64,000 bases of DNA from Virgibacillus ndiopensis. Lineage in GTDB: Bacteria > Bacillota > Bacilli > Bacillales > Amphibacillaceae. Each line of letters begins with the position of its first letter. The first letter of the stretch is position 1. The stretch is taken from the NCBI RefSeq assembly GCF_900187325.1, contig NZ_FZMZ01000004.1:434001-498000 (forward strand), given 5' to 3'. Position numbers and translations under genes: made by a program. This document shows positions 55,969 through 64,000 of this stretch, one piece after another. Under the pieces are notes generated by a model. The model was given only the letters and a program-made list of their open reading frames with translations, had not been told where the DNA came from and searched no databases.

Positions 55969-57141
55969 ATGTTAGAAAAAATACATAAAGCCATTGATGA
56001 ACTGTATCCGGAAATGGTAGAAACTCGCAGATATTTACACCAGCATCCTGAACTATCCTTTCAAGAAACAGAAACTGCTAAGTTCATTGCGGATTATTAT
56101 GAAAAATTAGGGATCCCTTATCAAGCAAACGTTGGTGGAAATGGTGTCATAGCCACATTAAAAGGTGGAAAACCCGGTAAAACAATCGCATTGCGAGCTG
56201 ATTTTGATGCATTACCGATTCAAGAGGAAAATGAAGTACCATACAAATCAATGGTTGACGGTGTAATGCATGCATGTGGTCACGATGGACATACCGCTAC
56301 ATTATTGGCTCTAGCCAAAGCTGTTCTTTCATTTAAACAAGAACTCACTGGTACAATCGTCTTTTTACATCAACATGCAGAAGAATATGCTCCAGGCGGT
56401 GCAAAACCTATGATTGAAGCAGGTGCGTTAGATGGAGTGGATGCGGTATTCGGAACACACCTCTGGGCAACAACACCTCTAGGGGTGCTGCAAACATCAA
56501 AGAGTACATTTATGGCAGGTACTGATCGTTTTGAGTTGACGATTCAAGGAAAAGGTGGGCATGGTGGATATCCACACGAGACAAATGATGCAATTGTTAT
56601 TAGCGCACAAGTCATTTCACAGCTCCAGCAAATTATCTCAAGAAGATTAGATCCACTGAAGACCGGTGTCGTGACAGTTGGCGTTTTCGAATCTGGAAAC
56701 GCATTTAATATCATTGCGGATAAAGCAAAATTAGTTGGTACTGTTCGGTACCTTGATACAGCCATACAGGAACAAATTATTGCTGAAATGGAAAAAATAA
56801 TTAAAGGTGTATGCGTTGCTAATAATGCAACCTATACACTAAATTATGAAAAGGGCTATCCGCCACTTGTTAATCACGCTGACGAGGCTGAACTAGTTCT
56901 TGAAGCAAGCGAACAAATTTTAGAAATAACAAAAAGAGAAGAAGTCTTACCTGTTATGGGTGGCGAAGACTTCGCATATTACATGTTAGAGCGACCAGGT
57001 GCTTACTTTTTTACTGGCGCACAAAAGGATGGTAATTCTTATCCACACCACCATCCTAAATTTGATATAGATGAAAAATCTTTACCAATCGCTGCAAAAA
57101 CACTGATTTCAGCATATTTTAATTATCAAGCACAAAACTAA
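55969..57141 (+). CDS. yhaA: M20-family amidohydrolase YhaA
   Basis: 390 aa. Metal-site motifs MHACGHDGHTATLLAL, HQHAEEYAPGGAKP and the final MGGEDFAYYMLE, with a dimerisation domain in the middle (GKGGHGGYPHETNDAI). Family members hydrolyse N-acylated amino acids such as hippurate or N-acetyl-amino acids. Next to ecsB, as yhaA is near the ecs genes in B. subtilis. A TATAAT at 55930-55935 may be its -10. Confidence 0.92.
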   Translation: MLEKIHKAIDELYPEMVETRRYLHQHPELSFQETETAKFIADYYEKLGIPYQANVGGNGVIATLKGGKPGKTIALRADFDALPIQEENEVPYKSMVDGVMHACGHDGHTATLLALAKAVLSFKQELTGTIVFLHQHAEEYAPGGAKPMIEAGALDGVDAVFGTHLWATTPLGVLQTSKSTFMAGTDRFELTIQGKGGHGGYPHETNDAIVISAQVISQLQQIISRRLDPLKTGVVTVGVFESGNAFNIIADKAKLVGTVRYLDTAIQEQIIAEMEKIIKGVCVANNATYTLNYEKGYPPLVNHADEAELVLEASEQILEITKREEVLPVMGGEDFAYYMLERPGAYFFTGAQKDGNSYPHHHPKFDIDEKSLPIAAKTLISAYFNYQAQN

Positions 57142-57181
57142 AAAACGCTCTATATGCGAAATCCCGCATATAGAGCATTTT
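57141..57181. terminator. Bidirectional terminator between yhaA and ecsB
   Basis: GCTCTATATGCG/CGCATATAGAGC perfect twelve-base stem with A-run on the left and T-run on the right, serving both convergent genes. Confidence 0.92.
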
Positions 57182-58392
57182 TATGCCAGCTTTTGTTTTA
57201 CATAGCCGTTAATAAATAGATAATTGAATATCAGTCCACCTATTAACATGATAACCAAACCTTTAAGATCACCAAACACCAGGAAAAGACAGGCATAAAT
57301 AAATAGTTGAATGAATCCCAGTTGATACAGCCACTTTAATACTGCTTGCTGTCTTCTTTGTAGCTCAACAGGATATAAATCCAACCAGATTACAGTTCGG
57401 TGATGCTGATACAACGTCATCATTTGAAAACTACTCATATACAAAAAAACAAAACCAAAAATAATCTTCACCCAACTATTTGGGATAAAATAGATTAATA
57501 ATCCACCAATAATAATGAGACGGACGTACATACCAAAATAGTCGCCACTGCGTATAAAAGTAATACGAAACAAATAGTCAAACGTATATTTTTGCTGAAA
57601 CGCCACCCGATTAATCAATGATACAAGCCATTGTCTCTTTTTAACTCGATTTTTCATATGTGGAACATCTGTAAACATATTTGCAATTCGATAGAAAGCC
57701 TGCATTCTATTACGATCCTTTTCCACGAGCAAGTCCCAAACTATTCCTGCCTGTTTCCTTGACACACTCAAATCGTATAAAAATACAAGTATAAACAGTG
57801 CAGTTGTAACCCCCGCAAGCAACATATCCCCATTAACTATAAAAAAGAATGTTGCTATATTTAATAAGATACGTACAAACTGATCGATCTTTCTTACTCC
57901 GGGTTCTCTAACTTTTAACATCCACCAATTTGCAATTAAATTCCAAATCTTGAAGATTAAAACAACAACGATTGTAACTAGATAAACTTTCCCATCGCGT
58001 TCAGGATATGTAGCAAAATACAGTGGACCAAACGCCGCCATCGTTACTAAAATTAAATACAATTGAATGACAAAACTGTAAATTAATGCATTCCGAAAAT
58101 ATGCTCCCATTTTATGTTCAGCAGTTATTAAAAAAACTAAATCAGGTTCCTTTAATAGTGTACGAACCGGACTATAGCTGACTAATAATCCGAGTGCTAT
58201 TCCCATTACCCAATCGGTCGGAAAATCTGCTGGAAGTTTTGTCAGCCAATCCTGGTAGTAATAGGCAAGTGCTGATACAAAAAACATCATTGCAAAAGCA
58301 ATATGACCGTTAAAAATATAGCGTAAATATCGGTTTGTCTCTTTTAAATGATCTGAAAATCGTCTTCTAAAAAGCGCATTGGAATCAAACAT
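57181..58392 (-). CDS. ecsB: ABC transporter permease EcsB
   Basis: 403 aa with many hydrophobic segments arranged as in EcsB. Start MFDSNALFRRRFSDHLKETN, with an eight-base overlap with ecsA. The Ecs transporter affects exoprotein processing, competence and sporulation in B. subtilis; its substrate is likely peptides. No ecsC gene follows before yhaA. Confidence 0.92.
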   Translation of the reverse strand: MFDSNALFRRRFSDHLKETNRYLRYIFNGHIAFAMMFFVSALAYYYQDWLTKLPADFPTDWVMGIALGLLVSYSPVRTLLKEPDLVFLITAEHKMGAYFRNALIYSFVIQLYLILVTMAAFGPLYFATYPERDGKVYLVTIVVVLIFKIWNLIANWWMLKVREPGVRKIDQFVRILLNIATFFFIVNGDMLLAGVTTALFILVFLYDLSVSRKQAGIVWDLLVEKDRNRMQAFYRIANMFTDVPHMKNRVKKRQWLVSLINRVAFQQKYTFDYLFRITFIRSGDYFGMYVRLIIIGGLLIYFIPNSWVKIIFGFVFLYMSSFQMMTLYQHHRTVIWLDLYPVELQRRQQAVLKWLYQLGFIQLFIYACLFLVFGDLKGLVIMLIGGLIFNYLFINGYVKQKLA

Positions 58393-59128
58393 GGCTCTCT
58401 TCCTTTGTCAGCTGTACATACAGGTCATCAAGTGTTGCATCATGCATGTTAAATTCAGTTCGTAATTCTGGTAATGTACCAATCGCTCGTATTTTACCAT
58501 CGTGTAAAATTACGAAACGGTCACAATAACGCTCCGCAGTTGCTAATATGTGTGTTGACATTAACACACCAGATCCGTTAGTCTTCATTTCATCCATTAA
58601 TTGAAGATACGATTGGATCCCCAAAGGATCCAGACCAACGAATGGTTCGTCAACAATATATAACGGCGGTTCAATTAAAAATGCGCACATGATCATCACC
58701 TTTTGACGCATTCCTTTTGAAAAATGAACTGGAAACCATTTTAACTTTTTCTCCATGCGAAATTCCTTTAACAAAGGCTGCAATCTTTTCTCAAAAACAT
58801 CCTCTGGTATATCATAGGCCATCGCCGTTAAACGAAGATGTTCATACAGTGTAAGTTCATCGTATAATATTGGCATCTCAGGTATATATGCCATTTGACT
58901 TCGATAGACATTAGAATTTTCCTCAAATGTTTTTCCATTAACAGAAACAGTGCCTTTTTTTGCCTGCATTAAGCCAATAATATGTTTAATTGTTGTACTC
59001 TTCCCCGCTCCATTTAACCCAATTAGCCCAACAATTTCTTTTGGAAAAACATCAAACGAAATACCGTGTAATACATTCTTATGAGTATACCCTCCATGAA
59101 GGTTATCAATATGTAATAAAGGTTTCAC
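58385..59128 (-). CDS. ecsA: ABC transporter ATP-binding protein EcsA
   Basis: 247 aa. Walker A GLNGAGKST at 37-45, signature FSKGMRQK near 138, Walker B LYIVDEPFVGLD near 157, switch His in STHILA. Energises EcsB. Divergent from hit, with a ~1.2-kb repeat-filled gap between. Confidence 0.94.
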   Translation of the reverse strand: MKPLLHIDNLHGGYTHKNVLHGISFDVFPKEIVGLIGLNGAGKSTTIKHIIGLMQAKKGTVSVNGKTFEENSNVYRSQMAYIPEMPILYDELTLYEHLRLTAMAYDIPEDVFEKRLQPLLKEFRMEKKLKWFPVHFSKGMRQKVMIMCAFLIEPPLYIVDEPFVGLDPLGIQSYLQLMDEMKTNGSGVLMSTHILATAERYCDRFVILHDGKIRAIGTLPELRTEFNMHDATLDDLYVQLTKEESHV

Positions 59129-59425
59129 CTAGACTTCCTCCTAAACATTCCTTAGACTAAAATTTTACCATTATTCGAGGACAAAGCCAAAGCATACCGT
59201 TAGACATTTAATGACAAATTTTTTAAAGGCAATTAATCATAAGGCGACATAAGAGCTATGATGATTCCGTTCCGGGCAGCCAACGCTTGAGCCTCCTGGC
59301 GCGACTGTTTTCCGGAATGACAATCTACCATCATTTCAATCAATGTCGTATTTTTTAAACACACGTATGTATAAAAGCAGCCTTTCCGTTCAAAATAACT
59401 AGTGAAGAGCGGGGATGTACCACTA
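59129..59425. other. Non-coding region upstream of ecsA
   Basis: No gene with a ribosome site. CGCTTGAGCCTCCTGGCG near 59285 looks like a fragment of the GC-rich repeat. Confidence 0.45.
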
Positions 59426-59584
59426 CAAAATTTCGTGTCAAGCACAAATGAGGTGTTAGTGATCGAGTAACTAATGAAATTTCGTGTATAAAAAACACAA
59501 AATGAGGTGTTAGCGAAAGATACTCTAATGTGAATTTCGTGTAAAAAACACAAAATGAGGTGTTAGTGAACGGTAATCTAATGA
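59426..59584. repeat. Three ~52-bp tandem repeats
   Basis: Three degenerate copies beginning at about 59427, 59477 and 59533. Each has AATTTCGTGTA...ACAC, then AAATGAGGTGTTAG and a CTAATG end. Within each copy TCGTGT...ACAC can pair. Frames through them lack ribosome sites. Confidence 0.7.
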
Positions 59585-59645
59585 TAAAACCCTTTTGCCA
59601 GGACACATCCCAGGTTTACCTGAGATGCTGACAAAAAGGTTTTTG
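59585..59645. other. Long stem-loop between ecsA and hit
   Basis: AACCCTTTTGCCAG pairs imperfectly with CTGACAAAAAGGTTTTT across an inner CAGGT/ACCTG hairpin. Could terminate a plus-strand transcript from the repeat region; no gene is visible. Confidence 0.4.
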
Positions 59646-59737
59646 TAATCAAACAGTTAAGTAGCAGTTTTGCAATTTAACGTTGTATTACTAAAAGTCC
59701 CCAACGTTAGATGTTATCGTCATCCTCGTTCTTCTTA

Positions 59738-59780
59738 AAGCAGGCTAGTCCAATTAGGGCTAGTCCTGTTTGTTTTTGCA
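59738..59780 (+). terminator. Orphan terminator-like hairpin
   Basis: CAGG-CTAG-TCC...GGG-CTAG-T-CCTG stem followed by TTTGTTTTTG on the plus strand. No plus-strand gene precedes it, so it may end a small RNA. Confidence 0.45.
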
Positions 59781-60044
59781 TATGAACGTCTAATTATCTA
59801 CTGTTCAGTATGAAATCTACATAAAGTGTTGTGTAATTTAACATTTTTGATTACTCTCTGTTCCCGCAGTCCGTATACACTACGAGTTGTGAGGAGTGCT
59901 GCATCGCTGAAAGTATTGTATACTGGCTGCTAGTAAGTGGATTTTTAACATGCTTATCATTTTCTTAAAGATATTATTGATACTTTACGTTTAATAATCA
60001 TTATCTAGTGAGGTACCGTTATATATTTTTTAATCTTCTGTACC

Positions 60045-60180
60045 AATCCGGATGAGCGGAGGGTGGTGACTCCTATGGGAACAGCACGAGTCCGAAGACC
60101 CCGCAGAGCGGGTTTCTCGAGGAGGCTGAGGCCGTTTCCGCGGAAAGCATCCAGCCGAAGTGAATCCGGACGGAGGTCAA
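60045..60180. repeat. GC-rich Bacillaceae intergenic repeat, copy 2
   Basis: ATCCGGATGAGCGGAGG...ACTCCTATGGGAACAGC, then CCCGCAGAGCGGG, GAGGAGGCTGAGG and CCGCGGAAAGC. Shares the GAGGAGGCT and CCGCGGAAAGC cores with the reverse complement of the copy at 50120-50300. The rest of the gap from 59780 to 60317 shows no gene. Confidence 0.65.
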
Positions 60181-60317
60181 GAATTGGACGTAATTATAGA
60201 AAGCAACCATTAGTACAGTTAACTGAAATTATGATCCAAGGCTAATGTAGTTTTTAGCTTTACTTTTCCTATAGTTGCTATATACAATAGGAACAAATAA
60301 GCTAAGGAGTGATTTCA

Positions 60318-60749
60318 ATGAGTCATGAAGATTGCATTTTTTGTAAAATCATTAATGGTGAACTACCCTCAGCAAAAGTATACGAGGACGAGCATGTATA
60401 CGCCTTTCTTGACCTCAGTCAGGTAACAAAAGGACATACGTTAGTCATTCCAAAAACGCATACGAAAAATATTTATGAAACTCCATCAGAAGTTGCTGAA
60501 GAATTATTTTCTCGCGTTCCAAAAATAGCTAAAGCGATTAAAGAAGTTTATCAGCCGATTGGAATGAACATTTTAAATAATAACGAAGCACCAGCAGAAC
60601 AATCTGTATTCCACTTACATATTCATATCATTCCTCGATACGGCGAAGGAGATGGATACAAATTAGGTTGGACAACTCATCAAGACGATTATTCATCTGA
60701 TGATCTACAACAAATTGCCAAAAAAATTAATGAAGGAATTGAATTATAA
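60318..60749 (+). CDS. hit: HIT-family hydrolase Hit
   Basis: 143 aa from the ATG at 60318 (CTAAGGAG upstream; a GTG at 60309 lies on the site). CIFCKIINGELPSAKVYEDE and the histidine triad HLHIHIIPRY are diagnostic. Hydrolyses nucleoside phosphoramidates or dinucleotides. Divergent from ecsA, as in B. subtilis. Confidence 0.94.
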   Translation: MSHEDCIFCKIINGELPSAKVYEDEHVYAFLDLSQVTKGHTLVIPKTHTKNIYETPSEVAEELFSRVPKIAKAIKEVYQPIGMNILNNNEAPAEQSVFHLHIHIIPRYGEGDGYKLGWTTHQDDYSSDDLQQIAKKINEGIEL

Positions 60750-60792
60750 GGGATTTAGAAAATTGGCACTTTTTATTCAGCCTGTTTTTTGT

Positions 60793-60798
60793 TATAAT
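60793..60798 (+). promoter_or_regulatory. -10 box of the trpP promoter
   Basis: TATAAT 180 bases before trpP; the -35 region 17 bp upstream (TTTTTA) is poor. Implies a leader of about 170 bases. Confidence 0.5.
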
Positions 60799-60812
60799 AA
60801 TAATATGTTTCC

Positions 60813-60953
60813 GCAACTGACGATGAGCGTACAGTTGGGATGCATATAAACTAAAAGAGGATGTTCGATTAAGATCGCCACGTCCTGGGATTGCGATTAC
60901 TCGTCCCAGCGGTAAAATTGTGGCAATGTCGAACTGACCTACATCATGTAGGT
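60813..60953 (+). ncRNA. Highly structured trpP leader RNA
   Basis: Perfect complementary blocks: CAACTG/CAGTTG (60814-60819, 60832-60837); a nested set GTTCGA/TCGAAC (60863-60868, 60929-60934), GCCAC/GTGGC (60877-60881, 60920-60924) and CTGGGA/TCCCAG (60885-60890, 60904-60909); and ACCTACA/TGTAGGT with a three-base loop (60937-60953). No T-box sequence is seen. Such nesting suggests a regulatory leader; class unknown. Confidence 0.5.
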
Positions 60954-60972
60954 CTAGCCGAGATGAGGAGAG
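60949..60972 (+). promoter_or_regulatory. Candidate TRAP-binding site over the trpP ribosome site
   Basis: TAG-N3-TAG-N2-GAG-N2-GAG-N2-GAG, five (G/U)AG triplets with 2-3-base spacers overlapping GAGGAGAGG; two more TAG triplets lie in the first codons. B. subtilis trpP is translationally repressed by TRAP at such a site. Fewer triplets than the usual 9-11. Confidence 0.5.
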
Positions 60973-60978
60973 GTACAA

Positions 60979-61500
60979 ATGAATACTAGGATTTTAGTGG
61001 TTTTGTCATTGTTGGTGGGGATAGGTGCTGTCCTGCATACAGTTATTCCATCAATAATATACGGAGTAAAGCCAGACATGATGCTGTCCATGATGTTTTT
61101 AGGAATTATGTTAGTTCCCAGAGCTAAATACGTTGTTATTTTAGCAATTACTACAGGAGTTATTTCCGCATTAACAACACAAGCTCCTGGAGGACAAATT
61201 GCAAACATGATAGATAAGCCAATTACCGCACTACTATTTTTTGGATTGTTCTTACTTGTTAAGGACAGGGTATCCAATACTATCAGTGCACCAGTATTAA
61301 CTGCAATTGGAACAATTGTTAGTGGCTCTATCTTTTTAGGTTCAGCCTTATACATTGTTGGCCTAATGGAAGGTACTTTTACATTATTATTCCTAACTGC
61401 TGTATTACCAGCGGCTGCATTAAACGCAATATTCATGGCAATCATTTATCCGATCGTTCAACGAATTTTCAAAAGAACACAACCACTTCCAATTTCATAA
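60979..61500 (+). CDS. trpP: Tryptophan transporter TrpP
   Basis: 173 aa, about five or six transmembrane helices. LLVGIGAVLHTVIPSIIYGV, PDMMLSMMFLGIMLVPRAKY and QAPGGQIANMIDKPITALLF match TrpP/YhaG, probably the S-component of an ECF-like system or a stand-alone transporter. Located by hit and yhaH, as in B. subtilis. Translation probably controlled by the leader and TRAP-like site. Confidence 0.92.
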   Translation: MNTRILVVLSLLVGIGAVLHTVIPSIIYGVKPDMMLSMMFLGIMLVPRAKYVVILAITTGVISALTTQAPGGQIANMIDKPITALLFFGLFLLVKDRVSNTISAPVLTAIGTIVSGSIFLGSALYIVGLMEGTFTLLFLTAVLPAAALNAIFMAIIYPIVQRIFKRTQPLPIS

Positions 61501-61505
61501 AATTA

Positions 61506-61542
61506 TATAAATCCTCTGGCAATATTGTCAGAGGATTTTTTA
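61506..61542 (+). terminator. Terminator of trpP
   Basis: AAATCCTCTG/CAGAGGATTT ten-base stem followed by six T. Confidence 0.92.
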
Positions 61543-61682
61543 AAAACAATGGTTTTTCGTACACTTTGAACCTAAAATCTCTTATAATAAAAGTATGTTG
61601 TTACATATTATCTGAAAGCATGTTTCATAGTAGTATGAAAAGAGGAAATAATAATTATAGGTAAGTATGCGAAAGGAGCGAC

Positions 61683-62057
61683 ATGTTTATGGCTAAAGGT
61701 AAATCATTATTATTAGGTTTTGTTGTTGGAGGCGTTGTTAGTGCCACTGCCACATTATTGAGTACACCTGCTTCTGGCAAGGACTTAAGAATCCGTGCAA
61801 AAGAGCAAGGTGCCGAATGGAAGTATATGCTTGAAAATTTAAGAAGAGATGGCATGCGCCTGAAAGACCAAATTACCGAAACATCAAAAGAAGGTGCGGC
61901 ATTAATTAAGGATTTAACACAAGAAATGAAAACCTCCGTTCTAGATTGGAGAAATTCAGTCGAGCCACATCAAAAAAATATACAAAATTACCTGGAACAA
62001 ATTGAATCAAGCTTGAAAGATCTTGAAGAAAAAGTAAAAAAAGATTCCTCGTTATAA
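61683..62057 (+). CDS. yhaH: YtxH-domain protein YhaH
   Basis: 124 aa. N-terminal hydrophobic segment (SLLLGFVVGGVVSATATLLS) typical of YtxH proteins, then a long helical region. Two ATGs (61683, 61689) are possible behind AAGGAG. Conserved next to trpP in Bacillaceae; membrane-associated, role unclear, with stress and envelope links in relatives. Confidence 0.88.
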   Translation: MFMAKGKSLLLGFVVGGVVSATATLLSTPASGKDLRIRAKEQGAEWKYMLENLRRDGMRLKDQITETSKEGAALIKDLTQEMKTSVLDWRNSVEPHQKNIQNYLEQIESSLKDLEEKVKKDSSL

Positions 62058-62077
62058 AATCGAGGAATCTTTTTTAA
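62037..62077. terminator. Bidirectional terminator between yhaH and opuAC
   Basis: AAAGATTCCTCG/CGAGGAATCTTT twelve-base stem with A-run and T-run on either side, serving both convergent genes. Confidence 0.92.
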
Positions 62078-62082
62078 ACTTG

Positions 62083-63030
62083 TTATTTCGCTTGTAAATC
62101 TTCAATAGAATCAATGTCCATATATTTTGGAACGACCAATCCTATTTTAGCACCTTTTAGATTTTCACCTAGATCATCAAATTGATCTTTAAATTCATCA
62201 TAAAAATCTTTGTGTGTGACAGGCATCCAAGCAGCCATTGTAGCATCGCCATCTCCATTTGCAATGGCTTTAAATACAACTGCTACATCAACTGGCGTAA
62301 CTTTGACGTTAAAACCTTTTGATTTTAATACTTCTGCAACTACACTTGATGATGCTCGTTCAGAGTCCCATGGAGTTGATACAAGTTCAACCTCAACTCC
62401 ATCAACGTCATCAACACCTTTTGTCCATTCAGCAACAGCATCAGGATGTTCATCAACCCATTTTTTTGCTATTTCAGCTATTTCTTTCCCACTTTCTTGC
62501 GAATCATACATAATCCCTTCCATATCTTCTACCTTCCAATGGAATTGATCTAATATCTTATATGCATTTGGCTTCTCTTCTTTTAACCCTTTACGAGCCA
62601 ATGTTTTAATAACTTCTGTACTACCATAAACACCTTTTGGGTCCTCTAAATATTTGAGATCAGGGTATTTCGCAAACATCCAATGCGGATTCCATCCTGT
62701 AACCACAATCGGCTCTTCTTTATCAATTGCTTCAGATAGTTGTGTGACCATAGCAGCCGTTGATGACTGTTTAAGTTTCCAACCACTTAAACTATCATAC
62801 TTCTCTATAGCTTTTTCTGTTGTAACCGTAATCCCAGCTCCTGGTTCAATACCTGTAATCGTATAGTCAACTGATTCACTGTAATTTGAAGCATCACCTG
62901 ATTTTTCATTCGTATCATCAGCAGATTTTTTATTCGTATCATCATCTGAACCACAGCCTGCAACCATAACCATTAACAAAACACCAAAAAGTATTATGAA
63001 ATTTTTCCAAGGTTTATTCATCTTTAACAT
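62083..63030 (-). CDS. opuAC: Glycine betaine ABC transporter substrate-binding lipoprotein (OpuAC order)
   Basis: 315 aa. Lipoprotein signal with lipobox VAGC. Domain order as in B. subtilis OpuAC: first the YTITGIEPGAGITVTTEKAI half with VVTGWNPHWMF, ending AEWTKGV, then the VELVSTPWDSERASSSVVAE half ending DIDSIEDLQAK. The tryptophans in these halves form the betaine-binding cage. Imports the osmoprotectant glycine betaine with OpuAA/AB, probably encoded beyond 64,000. AAAGGAG precedes the ATG. Confidence 0.9.
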   Translation of the reverse strand: MLKMNKPWKNFIILFGVLLMVMVAGCGSDDDTNKKSADDTNEKSGDASNYSESVDYTITGIEPGAGITVTTEKAIEKYDSLSGWKLKQSSTAAMVTQLSEAIDKEEPIVVTGWNPHWMFAKYPDLKYLEDPKGVYGSTEVIKTLARKGLKEEKPNAYKILDQFHWKVEDMEGIMYDSQESGKEIAEIAKKWVDEHPDAVAEWTKGVDDVDGVEVELVSTPWDSERASSSVVAEVLKSKGFNVKVTPVDVAVVFKAIANGDGDATMAAWMPVTHKDFYDEFKDQFDDLGENLKGAKIGLVVPKYMDIDSIEDLQAK

Positions 63031-63049
63031 AGAAATGCTCCTTTCGAAA

Positions 63050-63084
63050 TAAAAGCTGATACCATAAGTATCAGCTTTCTATTT
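63050..63084 (-). terminator. Hairpin between the two binding-protein genes
   Basis: AAAGCTGATAC/GTATCAGCTTTT perfect stem with a four-base loop on the minus strand, downstream of the first-transcribed gene. It would terminate or attenuate transcription into the second. Confidence 0.8.
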
Positions 63085-63091
63085 TTTATGC

Positions 63092-63991
63092 TTATTCTAC
63101 ACCTTTAGTCCATTCCGCCACTTTGTCTGAATTTTCTTCAACCCAAGCTGCAGCAGCTTCTTCTGGATCTGTTCCATTTTGGATTTCTAGCATTACAGCT
63201 TCAATATCTGCAGGATCCCATTGGAATTGATCCAAGATTTTATATGCATTTGGCATATCTTCTTTCAAGCCTTGACGTACCATAGTTTTAATTTCTTCTG
63301 CATCTCCAAATGAACCTTTAGGATCTTCTAAATATTTAAGATCATATTTTTGGAATTTCCAGTGTGGAGACCATCCTGTAACAATAATTGGTTCTTCATT
63401 TTCAATAGCTTCACCTAATGCTGTAGCCATTGCACCACTTGAGGAAGTTTGTACTTTCCAACCATCTAAATTACTGTATTCTTCAACTGCAGTTTCAGCA
63501 GCTTTAACAACTCCAGCCCCTGGTTCGATACCAGTAATTGTCTTATCTGCTTGTGAATCCAAATCTTCAATTGAATTTGCATCCATATATTTCGGAACTA
63601 CTAAACCAATTTTTGCACCTTCAAGATTTGTACCTAAATCTTCTAACTTATCTTTGTACTGCTTATAAAGATCTCCGTGTGTTCCTGGTAACCATGCAGC
63701 AACCATACCATCTGTTTCACCAGAAGCTACTGATTCCCACATTACTGCATTATCAAGTGGTGTTACTTTAACATCAAAACCTTGATCTTCTAAGACTTTT
63801 GCGATTACATTTGTTGATGCAACCTCAGTATCCCATTCCACATAAGATAGTTCAATTTCTTTTGAAGCTTCAGAATCGCTATCAGAAGATCCTTCACTTG
63901 ATGAACCTTCATCAGAGCTACAACCTGCAGCAACTAATGATAATGAAAGTCCGGCAGCAATACCTAGACGTTTCCAGTTAAATTTAAACAT
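63092..63991 (-). CDS. Glycine betaine substrate-binding lipoprotein, permuted domain order
   Basis: 299 aa. Lipobox VAAGC, then a low-complexity SSDEGSSSEGSSDSDSEAS spacer. The half-domain IELSYVEWDTEVASTNVIAK...NSIEDLDSQADK comes first, followed by KTITGIEPGAGVVKAAETAV...KVAEWTKGVE. This is the reverse half order of the neighbouring gene, i.e. a circular permutation of the same fold. Same ligand family. Only nine bases upstream are in the window, so its ribosome site cannot be seen. Confidence 0.9.
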   Translation of the reverse strand: MFKFNWKRLGIAAGLSLSLVAAGCSSDEGSSSEGSSDSDSEASKEIELSYVEWDTEVASTNVIAKVLEDQGFDVKVTPLDNAVMWESVASGETDGMVAAWLPGTHGDLYKQYKDKLEDLGTNLEGAKIGLVVPKYMDANSIEDLDSQADKTITGIEPGAGVVKAAETAVEEYSNLDGWKVQTSSSGAMATALGEAIENEEPIIVTGWSPHWKFQKYDLKYLEDPKGSFGDAEEIKTMVRQGLKEDMPNAYKILDQFQWDPADIEAVMLEIQNGTDPEEAAAAWVEENSDKVAEWTKGVE

Positions 63992-64000
63992 AACTATAAA

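Noticed and set aside
59426-59584. Minus-strand frames of 83-106 codons in the repeat region
   Set aside because: No ribosome site; the frames exist only because the repeats lack stops.
60813-60978. T-box or SAM-type riboswitch
   Set aside because: No T-box GGTGGNACCGCG-like sequence or recognised riboswitch core could be found; only helices are supported.
60954-61445. 163-codon minus-strand frame opposite trpP
   Set aside because: Complement of a conserved membrane protein gene, with no ribosome site or promoter.

Overview
The window is a low-GC Gram-positive chromosome segment from the Bacillaceae. It looks most like the halotolerant Oceanobacillus/Virgibacillus group: AGGAGG-type ribosome sites throughout, B. 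subtilis-like gene order (lcfB-lplJ-yhfI-yhfH; hemE-hemH-hemY with pbpF and hmoB; ecsA-ecsB, hit, trpP, yhaH), and two glycine-betaine binding proteins at the right edge. No rRNA, tRNA or CRISPR array was seen.

Bases 1 to about 36,760 are a siphovirus-type prophage whose left end lies outside the window. Read from its right end, it has a large serine integrase; a divergent repressor/Cro switch with four 17-bp operators; early and replication genes (Rha, a DnaD-like initiator with an iteron-like cluster, a DnaC-type loader, RusA, a MazG-like enzyme, YopX, a PP-loop protein); an ArpU-type late regulator with a small tyrosine recombinase; an accessory block (VOC protein, PIN-domain protein, HEPN-like protein, secreted protein, cysteine-rich peptide); HNH and P27/TerL packaging genes; HK97-fold head genes; head-tail connectors; tail genes with a programmed frameshift; Dit and Tal; then XhlA, holin and amidase with more accessory genes mixed in. 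The integrase end abuts the first ~60 codons of comK, so the phage has split the competence master-regulator gene, as Listeria A118-type phages do.

Three prophage features stand out. Six accessory genes, scattered on both strands, have promoters matching the SigH consensus (RnAGGAwWW, 11-12 bp, RnnGAATww), which suggests a lysogen-expressed regulon tied to early stationary phase. The major capsid and major tail proteins begin with the same 22-codon leader, each opened by TTG behind the same ribosome site. Two unrelated accessory proteins carry HEPN RNase-like Rx4H motifs.

Bases 36,940-64,000 are host backbone: fatty-acid activation (lcfB with a FadR operator), lipoate ligase, a metallo-beta-lactamase-fold hydrolase, YhfH, oligoendopeptidase F, the late haem genes, a class A penicillin-binding protein, haem monooxygenase, a DsbB/thioredoxin pair, an MFS-liaF-liaS-liaR cluster, a ferritin-like protein, an M20 amidohydrolase, the Ecs transporter, Hit, the tryptophan transporter TrpP behind a strongly structured leader, YhaH, and two adjacent OpuAC paralogues whose half-domains are in opposite order. 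Intergenic regions hold two copies of a GC-rich Bacillaceae repeat, degenerate tandem repeats and a MITE-like inverted repeat.
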